From contig CAWDCL010000004.1 of the NCBI GenBank assembly GCA_963800865.1, forward strand, positions 558,001 through 622,000: a stretch of 64,000 nt of DNA, written 5' to 3'. The translations under genes and the position numbers were made by a program. Source of the DNA: JALOKP01 sp963800865 (GTDB taxonomy: Bacteria > Acidobacteriota > Polarisedimenticolia > J045). The notes below the pieces were generated by a model. The model worked only from the letters and a program-made list of their open reading frames with translations. It was not told the origin of the DNA and made no database searches. This document shows positions 37,619 to 48,327 of this stretch, one piece after another; within the stretch, counting starts at the first letter, position 1; each line of letters begins with the position of its first letter.

Positions 37619-38813
37619 GCGTCCTGCGGGTGAACGTCCCGGACGCGACGAACCGCGCCGCGCTGGCGGTCGTCCGCTCGCTCGGGCGGCACGGCTGCCG
37701 CGTCGTCGTCGGGCGGCCGAAGAGGACGGCGCTGGGTGCGGCCTCGCGCTTTGCGAGCGCCGTCTACGACCATCCCGATCCGGCAGTCGATCCGGAGGGG
37801 TTCGTGCGTGGCGTCTGTCGGTCGGTGGAGGAACACGACGCGCCGAACATCCTGCCGACCGCCGACATCCCGGCCTACGCCCTGATCGAGCGCCGGGACG
37901 CGCTGCCGTCCGGAGCGCGGCTGCTCGTGCCGCCGCTCGAGGCGCTTGCCGTCGCCCACGATAAGATCCGGCTGATGGAACTTGCGGCCTCGCTCGGCGT
38001 CCCCGTACCGGTCGGGTTTCCCGCCGGCCCCGACCTTGCGCGGGATCCTCGCCTGGCCGAGGTCGGCTTCCCGCTGGTGCTCAAGCCGGCCGCGTCGCGC
38101 TACCTCGAGGGCGGAAGCTGGCACGGCGCAGCGGTGCGGGTCATCCCGGACCGCGCAGCGCTGGAGCGGCGCTGTCCAGCGCGCCCGAGTTCGCGCCCGG
38201 GCGGCGGTTTCTCGTCCAGCAGAAGGTTCCCGGCGAGGGGCGAGGGGTGTTCGTCCTGGCGCAGGAGGGGACGGTGCGAGTGCGTCTTCGCCCACCGCCG
38301 GGTGCGGGAGAAGCCGCCGTGGGGCGGCGTCAGCACCCTGTGCGAGGTGGCGCCCCCCGAGCCGGCGCTCGTCGAGCATGCCCGGCGCGCTGATGGCAGC
38401 GCTGCGCTGGACCGGCGTCGCGATGGTCGAGTTCAAGCACGACCCGGCGACGGGGCGCTCCTGGCTGATGGAGATCAACGGGCGCTTCTGGGGCTCGATC
38501 CAACTCGCGATCGCCGCCGGCGTCGACTTCCCGTGGCTCTACGTGCGGCAGGCGCTGACCGGCGCCGCACCCGGCCCGGTCACCGCCGACCCGCGCGTGC
38601 GCATGCTCTGGCTGCTCGGCGATCTCGACCAGTTCCTGATCCGCCTGAAGAGGCCGGGAGTGCGGGAGGTTCCGCGGGATGCTGGGGGACCTGCTGCTTC
38701 CGGACGCGGGCCGGCCATCGGCTGTCGCTCGACACGCTGGCCCTGGACGATCCGAAGCCGTTCCTCTTCGAGCTGAGGGACTGGGTCGCGGCGCTGGGCG
38801 GGGGGCGCGGTGA
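37597..38813 (+). CDS. ATP-grasp carboxylate-amine ligase-like protein, several frameshifts
   Basis: The N-terminal pre-ATP-grasp part reads ALAVVRSLGRHGCRVVVGRP and later VAHDKIRLMELAASLGVPVP. The grasp centre has FPLVLKPAASRYLEGG, and the metal-binding region is WLMEINGRFWGSIQLAIAAG. Such proteins join a carboxylate to an amine with ATP, for instance amino acids onto uronic acids. Reading frames change near 38175, 38290, 38395, 38680 and before the TGA at 38811. The chain of conserved segments shows one gene. Start GTG 37597. Confidence 0.72.
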
Positions 38814-40053
38814 GCGCCGGCGCGGCAGCCGGCGCGATGACGCGGCGGGCCGCGACGACCGGGCAATCGCTCCGGGAACTCGGGCCGTGCTTCCTCTACC
38901 TCCTGGTCGAGGTGGCCCGTCCGGCCGATTGGGTCCCGGCGATCGGACTGGCGCGCCCGGGGATGATCGCGGCGCTCTGGGGGACCTACAGCCTGCTCCG
39001 GCCCGGGCGGCGGCCGATCCCGCGCCCGATGTGGTACATGCTCGGGCTCTGCCTGCTGATGGCGTTCCACGTCCCCTTCGCCATGAACAACTTCCAGGCG
39101 TTCTGGGGCTTCGTGGGGTTCGCGATGCTCGTGGTCGGGTACGTGATCCCGCTTGCCACGCTGCCGAGGACTCAGGAAGCGACGCGGGTCCTGCTCAATG
39201 CGTACGTTCTCTTTCATATTCCGACGGCGATTCACGCGATCCTCTACAAGGGGAAAGGGACCGGCGGCTGGATGGGTGACGAGAACGACGTCGCCCTGGC
39301 GCTCAACGTCGCACTTGGGATGGGCTACTACCTGCTGCCGCTCCAGCGCAGCGCCGGGATGAAGCTGCTGATGCTCGCCGGGATGGCGCTGAACCTCGCC
39401 GGCGTCGTCATGTCGAATTCGCGCGGCGGGTTCGTCGGGCTCGCCGGGCTGGGCATCTACATGGTGCTCGCGGGACCGAAGCGGTCGCGCGTCATCGCCG
39501 CGGTCGCTGTGGCGGCGATCGGCTTGGCGGTATTCGCGCCGGCGAGCTACTGGGACGAGGTGCAGTCGATCCGAACGGCTGACCAGAAGGGCGACACCGG
39601 CGAGAAGCGGATCTACTTCTGGGGGATCGCGTGGCGGATGTTCCTCGATCATCCGATCGCCGGAGTGGGTACGAACAACTTCGGCATCCGGGCAGCGGAG
39701 TACGAGGACAAGTGGCGTGCCGAAACGACCGGGCACCACGTCTGGGGCCGCGCTGCGCACTCCCTCTACTACACGCTTCTCTCCGAGCAGGGGGTCATCG
39801 GGGTCATCCTCTTTGCCCTGGTGATCTGCGTGGGCCGTGCAGGACGGTTCCGGCGGATCCGCCGCGCGGCGAAGGAGCGCAGCGACGGCGATCGCCCTCG
39901 AGGCCAACGGCATGTCGTCCGCGATCATGGCTGGCATCGTCGCACTGCTCGTCACGGGCGCGTTCCTCAGCGTGATCTACTACCCCGTGATCTGGGTCCT
40001 GGTCGGGTTGCTCGCGTCGATCGATGCGACTGCCGAGGAGACGGCTGGCGTGA
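38810..40053 (+). CDS. O-antigen ligase/polymerase-like (Wzy-type) membrane protein, frameshift near the 3' end
   Basis: A GTGA start overlaps the ATP-grasp gene. About ten helices are seen (for example MWYMLGLCLLMAFHVPFAMN, LALNVALGMGYYLLPL). The conserved periplasmic loop holds SNSRGGFVGLAGLGIYMVL and later HPIAGVGTNNFGI with HSLYYTLLSEQGVIGVILF, all hallmarks of Wzy/WaaL. It joins lipid-linked repeat units into polymer. One shift near 39880 is needed to keep the final helices (LLVTGAFLSVIYYPVIWVLV). A second indel would be needed for the stop at 40051, because the C-terminal frame otherwise runs on into the next gene. Confidence 0.83.
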
Positions 40054-41219
40054 TCCGCCTGATCCCCCCGTTGCGGTGCCATTCGGAGTCGGGCCGATTG
40101 CTTGCGAGCGTCGCTCGGCGCGGTCACAGCGTCCCAACGGTAGCCTTCGCGGCCGGGCTGGCAGCGCGTTTCGAGGCCCAGCAGGTGGCTCTGTTCGGCA
40201 GTGGCCGCGCGGCGCTCGCGGCGGTCCTCGCAGCCGGTCGGAGGCGGAGCGGGACGAGGTTCTCATGCCGGCCTACACCTGCTGGAGCGTCCCGGCGGCC
40301 GCGGTCCGTGCCGGGTGTCGCGTGCGCGCTCTACGACGTCGACCCCGGGACGTTCCTGCCGGACGACCGGGGCCTGGCAGATGCGGGGGGCGACGTCGCG
40401 GCGGTCGTCTTGGCGGATCTGCTGAGTGCTTCTCCCGGGCGAGAGTCGGTGATGCGAGTCGATCGACGGTCAGCTGCCGGGTTCGCTCCTCGTCGAAGAC
40501 TCGCGCACAGTCCTGGCCTGCCAGAGTCTCGTCGCGAGGTGTGACTCTCCTTTCGTTCGGGCGGGGGAAGCCACTGCCACTCGGGCACGGCGGCGCGCTG
40601 CTGGCTGCCGCGAAGCCCCTTGCCGTCACCGCCCCACCCAACGGAGGAGCGGGGCTCGGAGACGCCGTCACCCTCGCGGCAACGGTCGTCCTGGGACGAC
40701 CCGGGTTCTTCCGGATCCCGGCCTCGATTCCGCTGCTGGGCATCGGCACGCACCGTGTTCGACCCCCGGTTCGATCACCGGCACCCGTTCCGGGACTGGC
40801 AGGCTCGACTGGGAATACGACTGCTGCCGGAGCATGGACGAGCTCATGCGGCAGCGGTCCCGCCACGCCGAGCGGCTCGCCGACATCGTCGGCTCGAGAA
40901 CGCGGCTGGAAGGTCGGTCCGTGGTCAGCAGGGCCGCTCCGGCTCCCCGTCTACGCGTCCAGTCGCCAGCCCCGCGACCGGATGATCGACGTCCTCCGCG
41001 GGCTCGGCGTTTCGGCGAGTACGCTGTACCCGGGAACGCTGCTCGGGACATTCCCGCGCTCCGCGCGCACCTCGCCGGCGGCGACCGCCGGATTCCCTGG
41101 GGCACACGAGATCGCGGATCGACTCCTGACGCTCCCGGTCTATCCGACCCTCACGGAGCGCGATGTCGAGCGGATCGGCCGAGCCTTCATCCGCGCGGTC
41201 GGGGAGCATCGGGGAATGA
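40050..41219 (+). CDS. DegT/DnrJ/EryC1-type sugar aminotransferase-like protein, heavily frameshifted
   Basis: From GTG 40050 the product reads MIRLIPPLRCHSESGRLL, then VALFGSGRAALAAVLAAGRR, the PLP-phosphate loop of DegT enzymes. It continues in other frames with VLMPAYTCWSVPAAAVRAGC, CALYDVDPGTFLPDD, LLSFGRGKPLPLGHGGALL, and RMIDVLRGLGVSASTLYPGT near the end. Members swap an amino group onto keto-sugars. At least five frame changes occur within 1.2 kb, so the product is either lost or the sequence is poor here. The gene lies in a chain of overlapping exopolysaccharide genes. Confidence 0.65.
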
Positions 41220-42005
41220 GAGCCCTGGCCGGAGCTTGCCGCGATCGCGCTGCCGGCGCCTGGAAGGTGCGATCCTGGCGGCATCAGGCGTCACCCGTCG
41301 ACGCCTCGGCCGTCAGAGCGGCGTAGCGGTCCTGATGTACCATCGGGTCCTGCGAGACGATGAAGACGCCCGCCACATCGAGCCCGGGATGTTCGTGCGA
41401 GCCTCCACGTTCCGGCGCCAGATGGAGTGGCTCGTGCGACGTTGGCCGGTGCGCCCCCTCGGCGAACTCGTGGAGCAGCGCCCTGCGATCCGTGGGTGCA
41501 GCGGTGACTTTCGATGACGGGTGGCGCGACAACCTCACCGTTGCCTGGCCGATCATGGCCGAACTGGGTGTGCGGCCGACGATCTTCCTCGTTCGCGACT
41601 GGGTCAGCGCCGGTCGGACCGCGGAGGGGGAGTTCCTGCGGCCCGCGGAAGTCGCGGAGATGTCGAAGGCCGGCGTCGAGTTCGGCGCACATACCGTCTC
41701 GCACCCGCATCTCGACCGGCTCACCCCGGCTGAAGCCGAGGCTGAGATGAGGGGGTCGCGGGAAGCCGTAGAGGGCTGGACCGGCCGGGAGTGCCGCGTC
41801 TTCGCCTATCCATTCGGGGACCACACCATCGAAACCGCCGACCTCGCGCGCCGGGTGTTCGCGGTCAGCGTCATCGTCGGCGGGGGCTGGTGGGCGGAGG
41901 GGGCCGATCGAGCGCAGAATTCCGCGGATCGCGATCCACGAGGACATGAGCTCGACGATCGCCCTCTTTGCCGCGCGCCTCGCCGCGTCGTCGGGCCGAC
42001 GATGA
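41216..42005 (+). CDS. polysaccharide deacetylase, frameshifted
   Basis: Starts at an ATG overlapping the aminotransferase stop. VAVLMYHRVLRDDEDARHIE opens the NodB fold, followed by AAVTFDDGWRDN (catalytic and metal Asp) and EFGAHTVSHPHLDRLTP, with the His pair for zinc. The end reads RIAIHEDMSSTIALFAARL. Frame changes lie near 41268, 41490 and 41910. It would remove N- or O-acetyl groups from the polymer or its lipid-linked unit. Motif 1 and motif 2 are intact, so the active site is kept. Confidence 0.78.
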
Positions 42006-42644
42006 AGGCCGCACTCAAGGCCGTCGCCTTCTTCCTCGCTCTCATCGTGGTGAGTCCACTCGTCGTCCTGACGCGGCTCGAGGAGTGGCTATTCGGCCTG
42101 GAAACGGAGCGCATCTTCGGGTCCTGCAAGGAGTTACTCGCGCTCATCCCCACGCCGCTCGGGAATGCACTGAGGCGGGCCTACTACTGGGGCTCCTGCC
42201 AGGGCGTTGCGAAACTCACGAGCATCAACTTCGGCTCGATGATCGCTCATCGGAGGACGATCATTGCGGACGGTGTCGTCATCGGGTCGTTCTCGATCAT
42301 CGGCTCCGCGACGATCGGTCGGAATGTCCTGATCGCCCCCAAGGTCTCGATCCTCTCGGGGAAGTACCCGCACGGCCGGCCCGAGGAGAGGGAATCACAC
42401 GGAAAGCGCGAGATGTCGTTCGAGATGCTCTCGATCGGCGACGAACTCGTTCATCGGGCAGGGTGCCGTGGTGCTGGCGAACATCGGTTGCAACAGCACC
42501 GTCGGCGCCGGGAGCGTCGTGAATCGCGAAGTTCCCGACGGCGTGACGGTGATGGGCAACCCGGCGCGCCGCGTGTCGCTCGGGACGAGTGGCGACGGTA
42601 GCTCGGAGCCCGTTGTCACCCGGCGGGACGATGCGACCCAGTGA
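42002..42644 (+). CDS. hexapeptide-repeat (left-handed beta-helix) acyltransferase, one frameshift
   Basis: An ATGA start overlaps the deacetylase gene. An N-terminal helix (VAFFLALIVVSPLVVL) precedes hexapeptide turns: TIIADGVVIGSFSIIGSATI, IGRNVLIAPKVSILSG. After a frame change near 42445, the rest is NSFIGQGAVVLANIGCNSTV and GAGSVVNREVPDGVTVMGNP, the usual ending of sugar O-acetyltransferases. It probably acetylates a sugar of the repeat unit; its presence beside a deacetylase suggests that the acetylation pattern is actively set. Confidence 0.82.
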
Positions 42645-43170
42645 TGCGCGCAGCGTCGGGAGAGCCGCGCTCGAGGAGTCGCTCGATCGTGATATCGATC
42701 GTGGCAAAGCACTGCCGGAAGGTATCGGGATCACGACCGAACGGGTCGGGGATGAAGGGGTCGCCGGCGAGCGAGCCGAGCATCAGGATCGGACATCGGC
42801 TGCGAAACGGCGCGAGCGTCTCGCGCAGGGCCTGCGTCGGTTCCATGACGAATACGACATCGATGGTCGCGGGATCGATCGAAGCGAGCGAACGCGACCG
42901 GTGAGCACTCAGGTCCAGGCCCCGTTCCTTCGCAACCTGTACCGCATCCGGCGGTGCCGGGGTGCCTGGCTCGGCCTCGAGACCCGCGGAACTGAAGGCC
43001 CAGCCGTCGATACCGGCAGCCCGGAGTCGAGCCCTCACCTCGGCGTACGCACTTCGGCAGATGTTGCCCTTGCAGACGAAGAGTACACGGCAGGGGCGCG
43101 GCGGAAGCCGGCGGATCGATCGGCGGAGAAGCACACCACCCCACGGCGTCGCGCGCGCAATCTCCGACAT
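42616..43170 (-). CDS. low-molecular-weight protein-tyrosine phosphatase (Wzb-like)
   Basis: 184 residues from ATG 43170; longer starts are possible. The active-site loop is VLFVCKGNICRSAYAEV (C-x5-R-S), and the general-acid Asp is in DPFGRD. It overlaps the 3' end of the acyltransferase gene by 29 bases on the opposite strand. In exopolysaccharide systems this enzyme dephosphorylates the BY-kinase, so it is the natural partner of the kinase at 30.3-31.0 kb. The N-terminal 30 residues are longer than in Wzb. The gene is intact. Confidence 0.88.
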   Translation of the reverse strand: MSEIARATPWGGVLLRRSIRRLPPRPCRVLFVCKGNICRSAYAEVRARLRAAGIDGWAFSSAGLEAEPGTPAPPDAVQVAKERGLDLSAHRSRSLASIDPATIDVVFVMEPTQALRETLAPFRSRCPILMLGSLAGDPFIPDPFGRDPDTFRQCFATIDITIERLLERGSPDAARITGSHRPAG

Positions 43171-43275
43171 GAGTCGATTGACGAGCCGCGCCGCGCGACC
43201 CTCGCCACCCAGTCGCGAGAGAAAGGTCGGTTGCCATCCGCGGCAGCGTATCACGCGATGCGGGGAGATTCCCGC

Positions 43276-44602
43276 GTGAACGCGGCGGAGACGCTGGCGC
43301 GGCCTTCTCGGCGCGTGCTCATGCTCTGCTACTACTTCCCCCCGATCCGCTCCTCGGGGACAGCACGGAGTCTCGAGTTTGCCTCGCGGCTGCCGCGGCA
43401 TGGCTGGGAGCCCGTCGTGCTCACGGTCCGCGATTCGAAGGAGCCCTGGTCCTCCCGCCAGGAACCCGAGCCGGAAGGCATCGAAATCTGGAGAACGCGC
43501 GAGTTCAATCTCCACGGGCTCGCGAACTTCCTGCACGGGTCCATCTGCCGGATCGCCCGCACCTTCGGGTCGCCGCCCGAACGCAACTACATCTACGATC
43601 TCCTCTGCCTGCCCGACGCCCAGATCGCATGGCAGAGCACGCGGGCGGGGATCAGTCTCGCCCGCGATGTCGACCTCATCTACGCGAGTTGCTCACCGTT
43701 CAGTTCGGCAATCAGTGCGTGCAAGATCAAGCGGCGCACGGGGCTACCCCTGGTTGTCGACTTTCGCGACCCCTGGAGCCTCAACACCCACCACAGGGAA
43801 AGCCCGAGGCGGCAGCGCGCGATCCGGCGATTCGAGAAGCTCGTCGTCGAGCAGTGCGACCGGCTGATTCTAAACAGTGAAGGCGCAGCCGAACTCTATC
43901 GCGCGACGTATCCCTCGGAGGCGAGCAAGTTCGTCGCCATCCCGAATGGCTACGACGCGCTCAACCTGGCACCGCCGAGCGACCGGAGTCAGGAGGGCAA
44001 GTTCACGATCATGCACATCGGCCACTTCTACGGTGCGCGGCAGCCCGATCGACTTCTGGAAGCGATCCGGATGGTCGGGGATCCCTCCGTCGAGTTCGTG
44101 CAGGTCGGCGACCCGTTCCCTAGCCTCGAGCATTACTCCGAGAGCGTGCCGATCCGGCTAGTTCCGAGCGTTCCGAGGGCCGAGGCTCTGAAGCTGATGA
44201 CCACCGCGTCGCTCCTCTACCTGGTCCAGGGTCGCGTCGGTCAATCGCGGGACATTGCGGTCGCGGCAAAGACGTATGAGTATCTGGCGACGGGGCTTCC
44301 AGATCCTTGCGGACTGTCCTCTCGGCGACAATGCGGATATCGTCGCCCGATACTCGACACATTCATTTGTCGTAACCTCCGGACAGACAGAGGCGATTGC
44401 GGCTGCCCTGCGAGACGCACTGTCTGCGCGAGGGGACGCCCTGCCGAGGATCGATGACGCTTTCGTTCAGCGGTATGACCGTGACAACCTGACGGGGCGG
44501 CTGAGCGATGTTTTCGAGGACGTGCTACCTCTTGGCGCCAACCGGTCCAGAGGTTCCAACGCCAGGCGGAGCGCCGGTCTCACGAGGAATCGACCGGAGT
44601 GA
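43276..44602 (+). CDS. family 4 glycosyltransferase, one frameshift
   Basis: GTG 43276 has GGGGA well placed upstream (an in-frame ATG lies at 43258). The N-terminal strand is RVLMLCYYFPPIRSSGTARS, the common PP-x-x-x-G start of GT4 enzymes. VVDFRDPWSLNTHHRESPR and LILNSEGAAELYRATYP follow, then FTIMHIGHFYGARQPDRLLE in the sugar-nucleotide domain. One frame change near 44300 links YEYLATGLP to ILADCPLGDNADIVARY. Base use is noticeably less G+C-rich from here to about 49.5 kb. Confidence 0.85.
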
Positions 44603-44792
44603 CACTCGCCTCCGACTGCTCCGGAGTGAACGCCCAGGGTCATTCGCGGGAGCGGCGGACAATCCTGGACGGTGTCTGCGTGATCAGGCCGGAGTGCATC
44701 GTCCGCTGCTGAGTCCGTCACTCGAGGCGCGGACGGCGCCTCTTGTCTCAGCTTCCGCACAGGGCTACGATCCCGTCCCCGAGGTCCTATTC

Positions 44793-46487
44793 ATGAGCGC
44801 GGCGCGGCAATCGGTCACGAAGGCGCTAGTCGGTCCCCGTCATAGTCCGCTGCTGTCTGTGGCTGTCTCGGGAACGCGGCACGCGGAAGGGGCACCCTCC
44901 ATTTCCCATCGCGTCTCGGGGATTCTGGGGTTTCATCGCGACCCGTCGTGGAGGGTAAAAGCGCCGCCGGCCGAGGACGATTCAGGCCGCCGACAGTGGA
45001 CTGGGGTCAGGGTTGCCGTGCTTCTCGAGCTCCTCGGAATTCTGCTCGCCGTGGGCACGATCCTCCTGTTCCGCGACGCCGTCGTCGATGATGCGTTCAT
45101 TTCCCTGCGCTATGCTCGAAACTGGATCGGAGGCCATGGACTGGTGTACAACCCTGGCGAGTTCGTGGAGGGGTACACGAACCTCGGGTTCGTACTTGCC
45201 GTGTCGTTGCTTGGTGTTTTCGGTATCGATCTGCTCGTGGCGGCGAGGCTTCTCGGCGTGCTCGGCGCAGCGGTCGCGATAATCCTGGCTCCGCTGGTGG
45301 TCTTCCGGGCAGGCGAGAGCCGGCCGCTCGAGGTCGGGGTGGCTCGGTTTCTCTGTCTGAGCAACTTCGCTTTCATCTTCATGGCCTGGACGGGGATGGA
45401 GACGTGCTTTTTTGCCGGTGTCCTTGCCCTTCTCGCGTGGATGTCCAAATCGGCCGCGTTCTCCTTTACATCGTCGACGGGGCTGCTGGCCGGCATTGCC
45501 TTTCTGGTGAGGCCTGAAGGTGCTCTCATCGGACTGCTGTTCCTCGGAATCTCTGCTTGGCGCCATGGCGTACGCGCAACGGCCCGGAGTGGTGGGCCCT
45601 GGATCTTCGCGGGAGTGTGCTTCGCCGCCGAACTCTGGCGTCTGCGCTATTACGGGGCACTATTACCGAACACAGCTCTCGTCAAGGGATTCACGAAGCT
45701 CCCGTCTGACCTTCCCTGGTACGGCGCCTTCGGGGATGACATGGTGGAGTTTCTTTCACAGACCGGCGGAGCCGCGGCGCTGATCCTGATCCTCCTGGCT
45801 CTCGGATCGACCCGCCAGCGCATCCGCTGGGTTCCTGCTCTCGGAATCTGCGTCGCGCTGGTGGCATTCGAGGTCTACTCCGGCGGTGACTGGATGCTCT
45901 GCTACCGCTATCTGCTGCCGATGTTGCCCTTCTACGCAAGCCTCGTGGCAGCCGGGATCGTCGAGGTATTTCGCATACTGGAGAATAACGGCACGGGACG
46001 GTTCCTGCGAGCGGCCGTTCTTGGCGCTGTCCTGGTACTCGCGGTCGGGAACTGGGGCTTCGGGATCCAGTTCCGCAGCCAACAGGACGAATACCCACAG
46101 TTCGTGATGACTTCTCGCGACATGACAAGTGCTGCCAAGTGGATGGCCGGGCGATACCCGAGCGACTACCAGATCACCTGCTGGAGGATTGGAGCTCTAG
46201 GCTACTATTCCAACCTCGCGGTCATCGACACAATCGGTCTGACCGACCGCACCATCGCTCAGACAAGACACGACGACCAAGCGCGGCAACGGTACCTGCA
46301 TGAACGGATGCCGGAGCTTGTGCTTGCGGAGGGCCGTCCGTCCGTTCTGCCGCTCGAGGCGCGGGAGTTCAACGGCTACCCTTACCGGTTCGTCCGGGAG
46401 TTCAAGCAGGGTGCTCAGCAAACGTGGTTGCTCTACGAGCGGGCCGCGCCGCCAGTTGGGGACCAGCGGTCACCTGGACCTTCCTGA
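44793..46487 (+). CDS. GT-C-type polytopic membrane glycosyltransferase
   Basis: 564 residues; the start ATG 44793 has GAGGT upstream, but the first 70 residues look variable, so a later start is possible. The luminal loop DDAFISLRYARNWIGG then LVYNPGEFVEGYTNLG is the signature of a large family of polyprenyl-phosphate-sugar-dependent transferases. About ten helices follow, with FLVRPEGALIGLLF and GGDWMLCYRYLLPMLPFY. It should add a sugar on the periplasmic side. The frame is unbroken. Confidence 0.85.
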   Translation: MSAARQSVTKALVGPRHSPLLSVAVSGTRHAEGAPSISHRVSGILGFHRDPSWRVKAPPAEDDSGRRQWTGVRVAVLLELLGILLAVGTILLFRDAVVDDAFISLRYARNWIGGHGLVYNPGEFVEGYTNLGFVLAVSLLGVFGIDLLVAARLLGVLGAAVAIILAPLVVFRAGESRPLEVGVARFLCLSNFAFIFMAWTGMETCFFAGVLALLAWMSKSAAFSFTSSTGLLAGIAFLVRPEGALIGLLFLGISAWRHGVRATARSGGPWIFAGVCFAAELWRLRYYGALLPNTALVKGFTKLPSDLPWYGAFGDDMVEFLSQTGGAAALILILLALGSTRQRIRWVPALGICVALVAFEVYSGGDWMLCYRYLLPMLPFYASLVAAGIVEVFRILENNGTGRFLRAAVLGAVLVLAVGNWGFGIQFRSQQDEYPQFVMTSRDMTSAAKWMAGRYPSDYQITCWRIGALGYYSNLAVIDTIGLTDRTIAQTRHDDQARQRYLHERMPELVLAEGRPSVLPLEAREFNGYPYRFVREFKQGAQQTWLLYERAAPPVGDQRSPGPS

Positions 46488-46605
46488 AGTCCCGTCGCGG
46501 GCGTTACGCGGGCGACAGAGGGCGTCGTACATCGCCCGCGCAGGCTGGTCTCCGCCGATCGTGACGGGGCCAGAGGTGTGTCACGATACGAACTGCGAAC
46601 TCGAG

Positions 46606-48180
46606 TCAGCGGGCGTCGGTCCGGATGACGCCCAGCACTTTCGGCGGTGTAACCGGCGGCTTTGGATCGGGAGCACCGTTCGCCTTGCAGCGCGGATCGA
46701 ACCTGCAGCCGATCACTTCGCTTCCGTCGACGTATGCACCGACCGCAACCGGCCAGGATCCGCCTCGGCCCCCAGCGCGAGCCGGGCTCGTCGAACTGAG
46801 ATGGAAATCACCCGCCTCAGGATCGACGAAGAGCGGGTCGACCACCCGGGAATGCGATTCTCGGACATTCTCGCTGCTGCAGTTCGCGGCAAGAATCGAG
46901 CGCCATTGTTCGAGCGTCGAACTGTGGTTCTTGTTCGCGGTGAAGTTGGCACTCTTCTTCGGATCAACAGGGTAGTACATGTTGTGGTCAAGATACGCCT
47001 GAGTACAGATTCCGTCAGCATCCGTTGTGGAGGCCCAGCGCAGATACCCGGTGTAGCCACCGAGCGAGTCACCGGTTCTGCTCACGATGAGGTTGTTGAA
47101 CATGCTGTTGTTTGCCCTGGATCGAGTGGGCCCCGTGACCGGAGCGGCCGTGATCCCGTCATTCAAAGGCCGGTAGATCGTGTTGTTGTACAGCATGTCA
47201 CCGTCGCAGAAGTTGTTGGAATCCCAGCCAATCGATCCCGAACGGTTCGACACATTCTGATAGGCGCGGTTATCGCCCGCACTGTATGGACGGAACCCGG
47301 GATCGCAGGTTTCCTCGAAGCCGGCGGGGCATTTCCCGGTGTTGAAAGAGATGCACGCGCCCATGTCGCCGGTGCAGTAGTTGAACCGGACTCGCGAATA
47401 CTCCGAGCGTCCTTTGAACCAGAGCCCGAATCGCATCTTCGGTGACACGCACGACCGCGAGGGGTCCTCGAGCCGGAAGTCGTTGTTCTCGACGACAGCG
47501 CCTGACATTGAATAGAAGTGGATGAATGAGACGCCGTCAGGTGCGAGGGGGCAGTAGTCGGGACAAGAGCTGTCGATCACGAAGAGGTTATCGCGGACGA
47601 TCCAGCCTTCGCGCGCGGTCCAGCCGTTGGCATCCTGCTGGTTCATCGTCATGATGCTCGCCGTATTTCCGGTCCCGGCGGCTCCGGGGCATCGGAAGAC
47701 GATGCGCTCGAGGGTGACGTGGTCGGCGGAATCGGTGAGCGCTTCAGCGGCACGCAGGCGGCCGTAGACGGTGATGTCGCTGATGACGAGATAGTCTAGC
47801 GCAGAATCTCCCAGCGTGATCGTTGCCTCCTGATCCGAATTGGAGTAGGAGGTGGGACGGAAGACAGCCGACTGACCGGGCATCCCTCTAAGGGTCTTCC
47901 GGGCGACGGCGGTGCCGCCAGTGCCCATGATCTTCCAACCGTTGAGCCCGGAGATGGAGTAGGTCCCTCCGAGGGCGTAACACGTGTCACCGGCGGACAT
48001 CACCTGAACACAGCGAGGGAAGGAAGCGCAGGCGTCCGTAGTCTGGTTCGTGCACCCGGCAGTGTCCTTCCCGCTCGTCGAGATGTAGTAGTCCTTGGCG
48101 AGTGCCGGTGAGGCAGCGAACGCCGAAAGGACATGGAGCGTCGCAAGGAGCGTCGCGGTCAGGGTCAGCCGTGCAGGCAC
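46606..48180 (-). CDS. secreted right-handed beta-helix protein
   Basis: 524 residues from GTG 48180, with GGAGGG upstream and a signal peptide (LTATLLATLHVLSAFAASPA). The body shows beta-helix turns typical of pectate-lyase-like folds: HVTLERIVFRCPG, WIVRDNLFVIDSSCPD, AVVENNDFRLEDPS, SMFNNLIVSRTGDS. Many Cys residues suggest disulfides outside the cytoplasm. In polysaccharide loci such proteins are often lyases, epimerases or polymer-length editors. No catalytic residues can be assigned by eye. It faces the GT-C gene tail to tail (118 bases between the stops). Confidence 0.85.
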   Translation of the reverse strand: MPARLTLTATLLATLHVLSAFAASPALAKDYYISTSGKDTAGCTNQTTDACASFPRCVQVMSAGDTCYALGGTYSISGLNGWKIMGTGGTAVARKTLRGMPGQSAVFRPTSYSNSDQEATITLGDSALDYLVISDITVYGRLRAAEALTDSADHVTLERIVFRCPGAAGTGNTASIMTMNQQDANGWTAREGWIVRDNLFVIDSSCPDYCPLAPDGVSFIHFYSMSGAVVENNDFRLEDPSRSCVSPKMRFGLWFKGRSEYSRVRFNYCTGDMGACISFNTGKCPAGFEETCDPGFRPYSAGDNRAYQNVSNRSGSIGWDSNNFCDGDMLYNNTIYRPLNDGITAAPVTGPTRSRANNSMFNNLIVSRTGDSLGGYTGYLRWASTTDADGICTQAYLDHNMYYPVDPKKSANFTANKNHSSTLEQWRSILAANCSSENVRESHSRVVDPLFVDPEAGDFHLSSTSPARAGGRGGSWPVAVGAYVDGSEVIGCRFDPRCKANGAPDPKPPVTPPKVLGVIRTDAR

Positions 48181-48327
48181 AGAGATCCCTCCTCCAGGAC
48201 AGGTGGACACCCGGAGCACACTTGCAAGAACTGCGCCACGGCCACGGCGTGAAACCGGGTAGGCGTGAACCCCAGGGCCCACAAGACCGTAATCGGGACC
48301 GACGATGTCGTGCCGAACTGCGCCCTT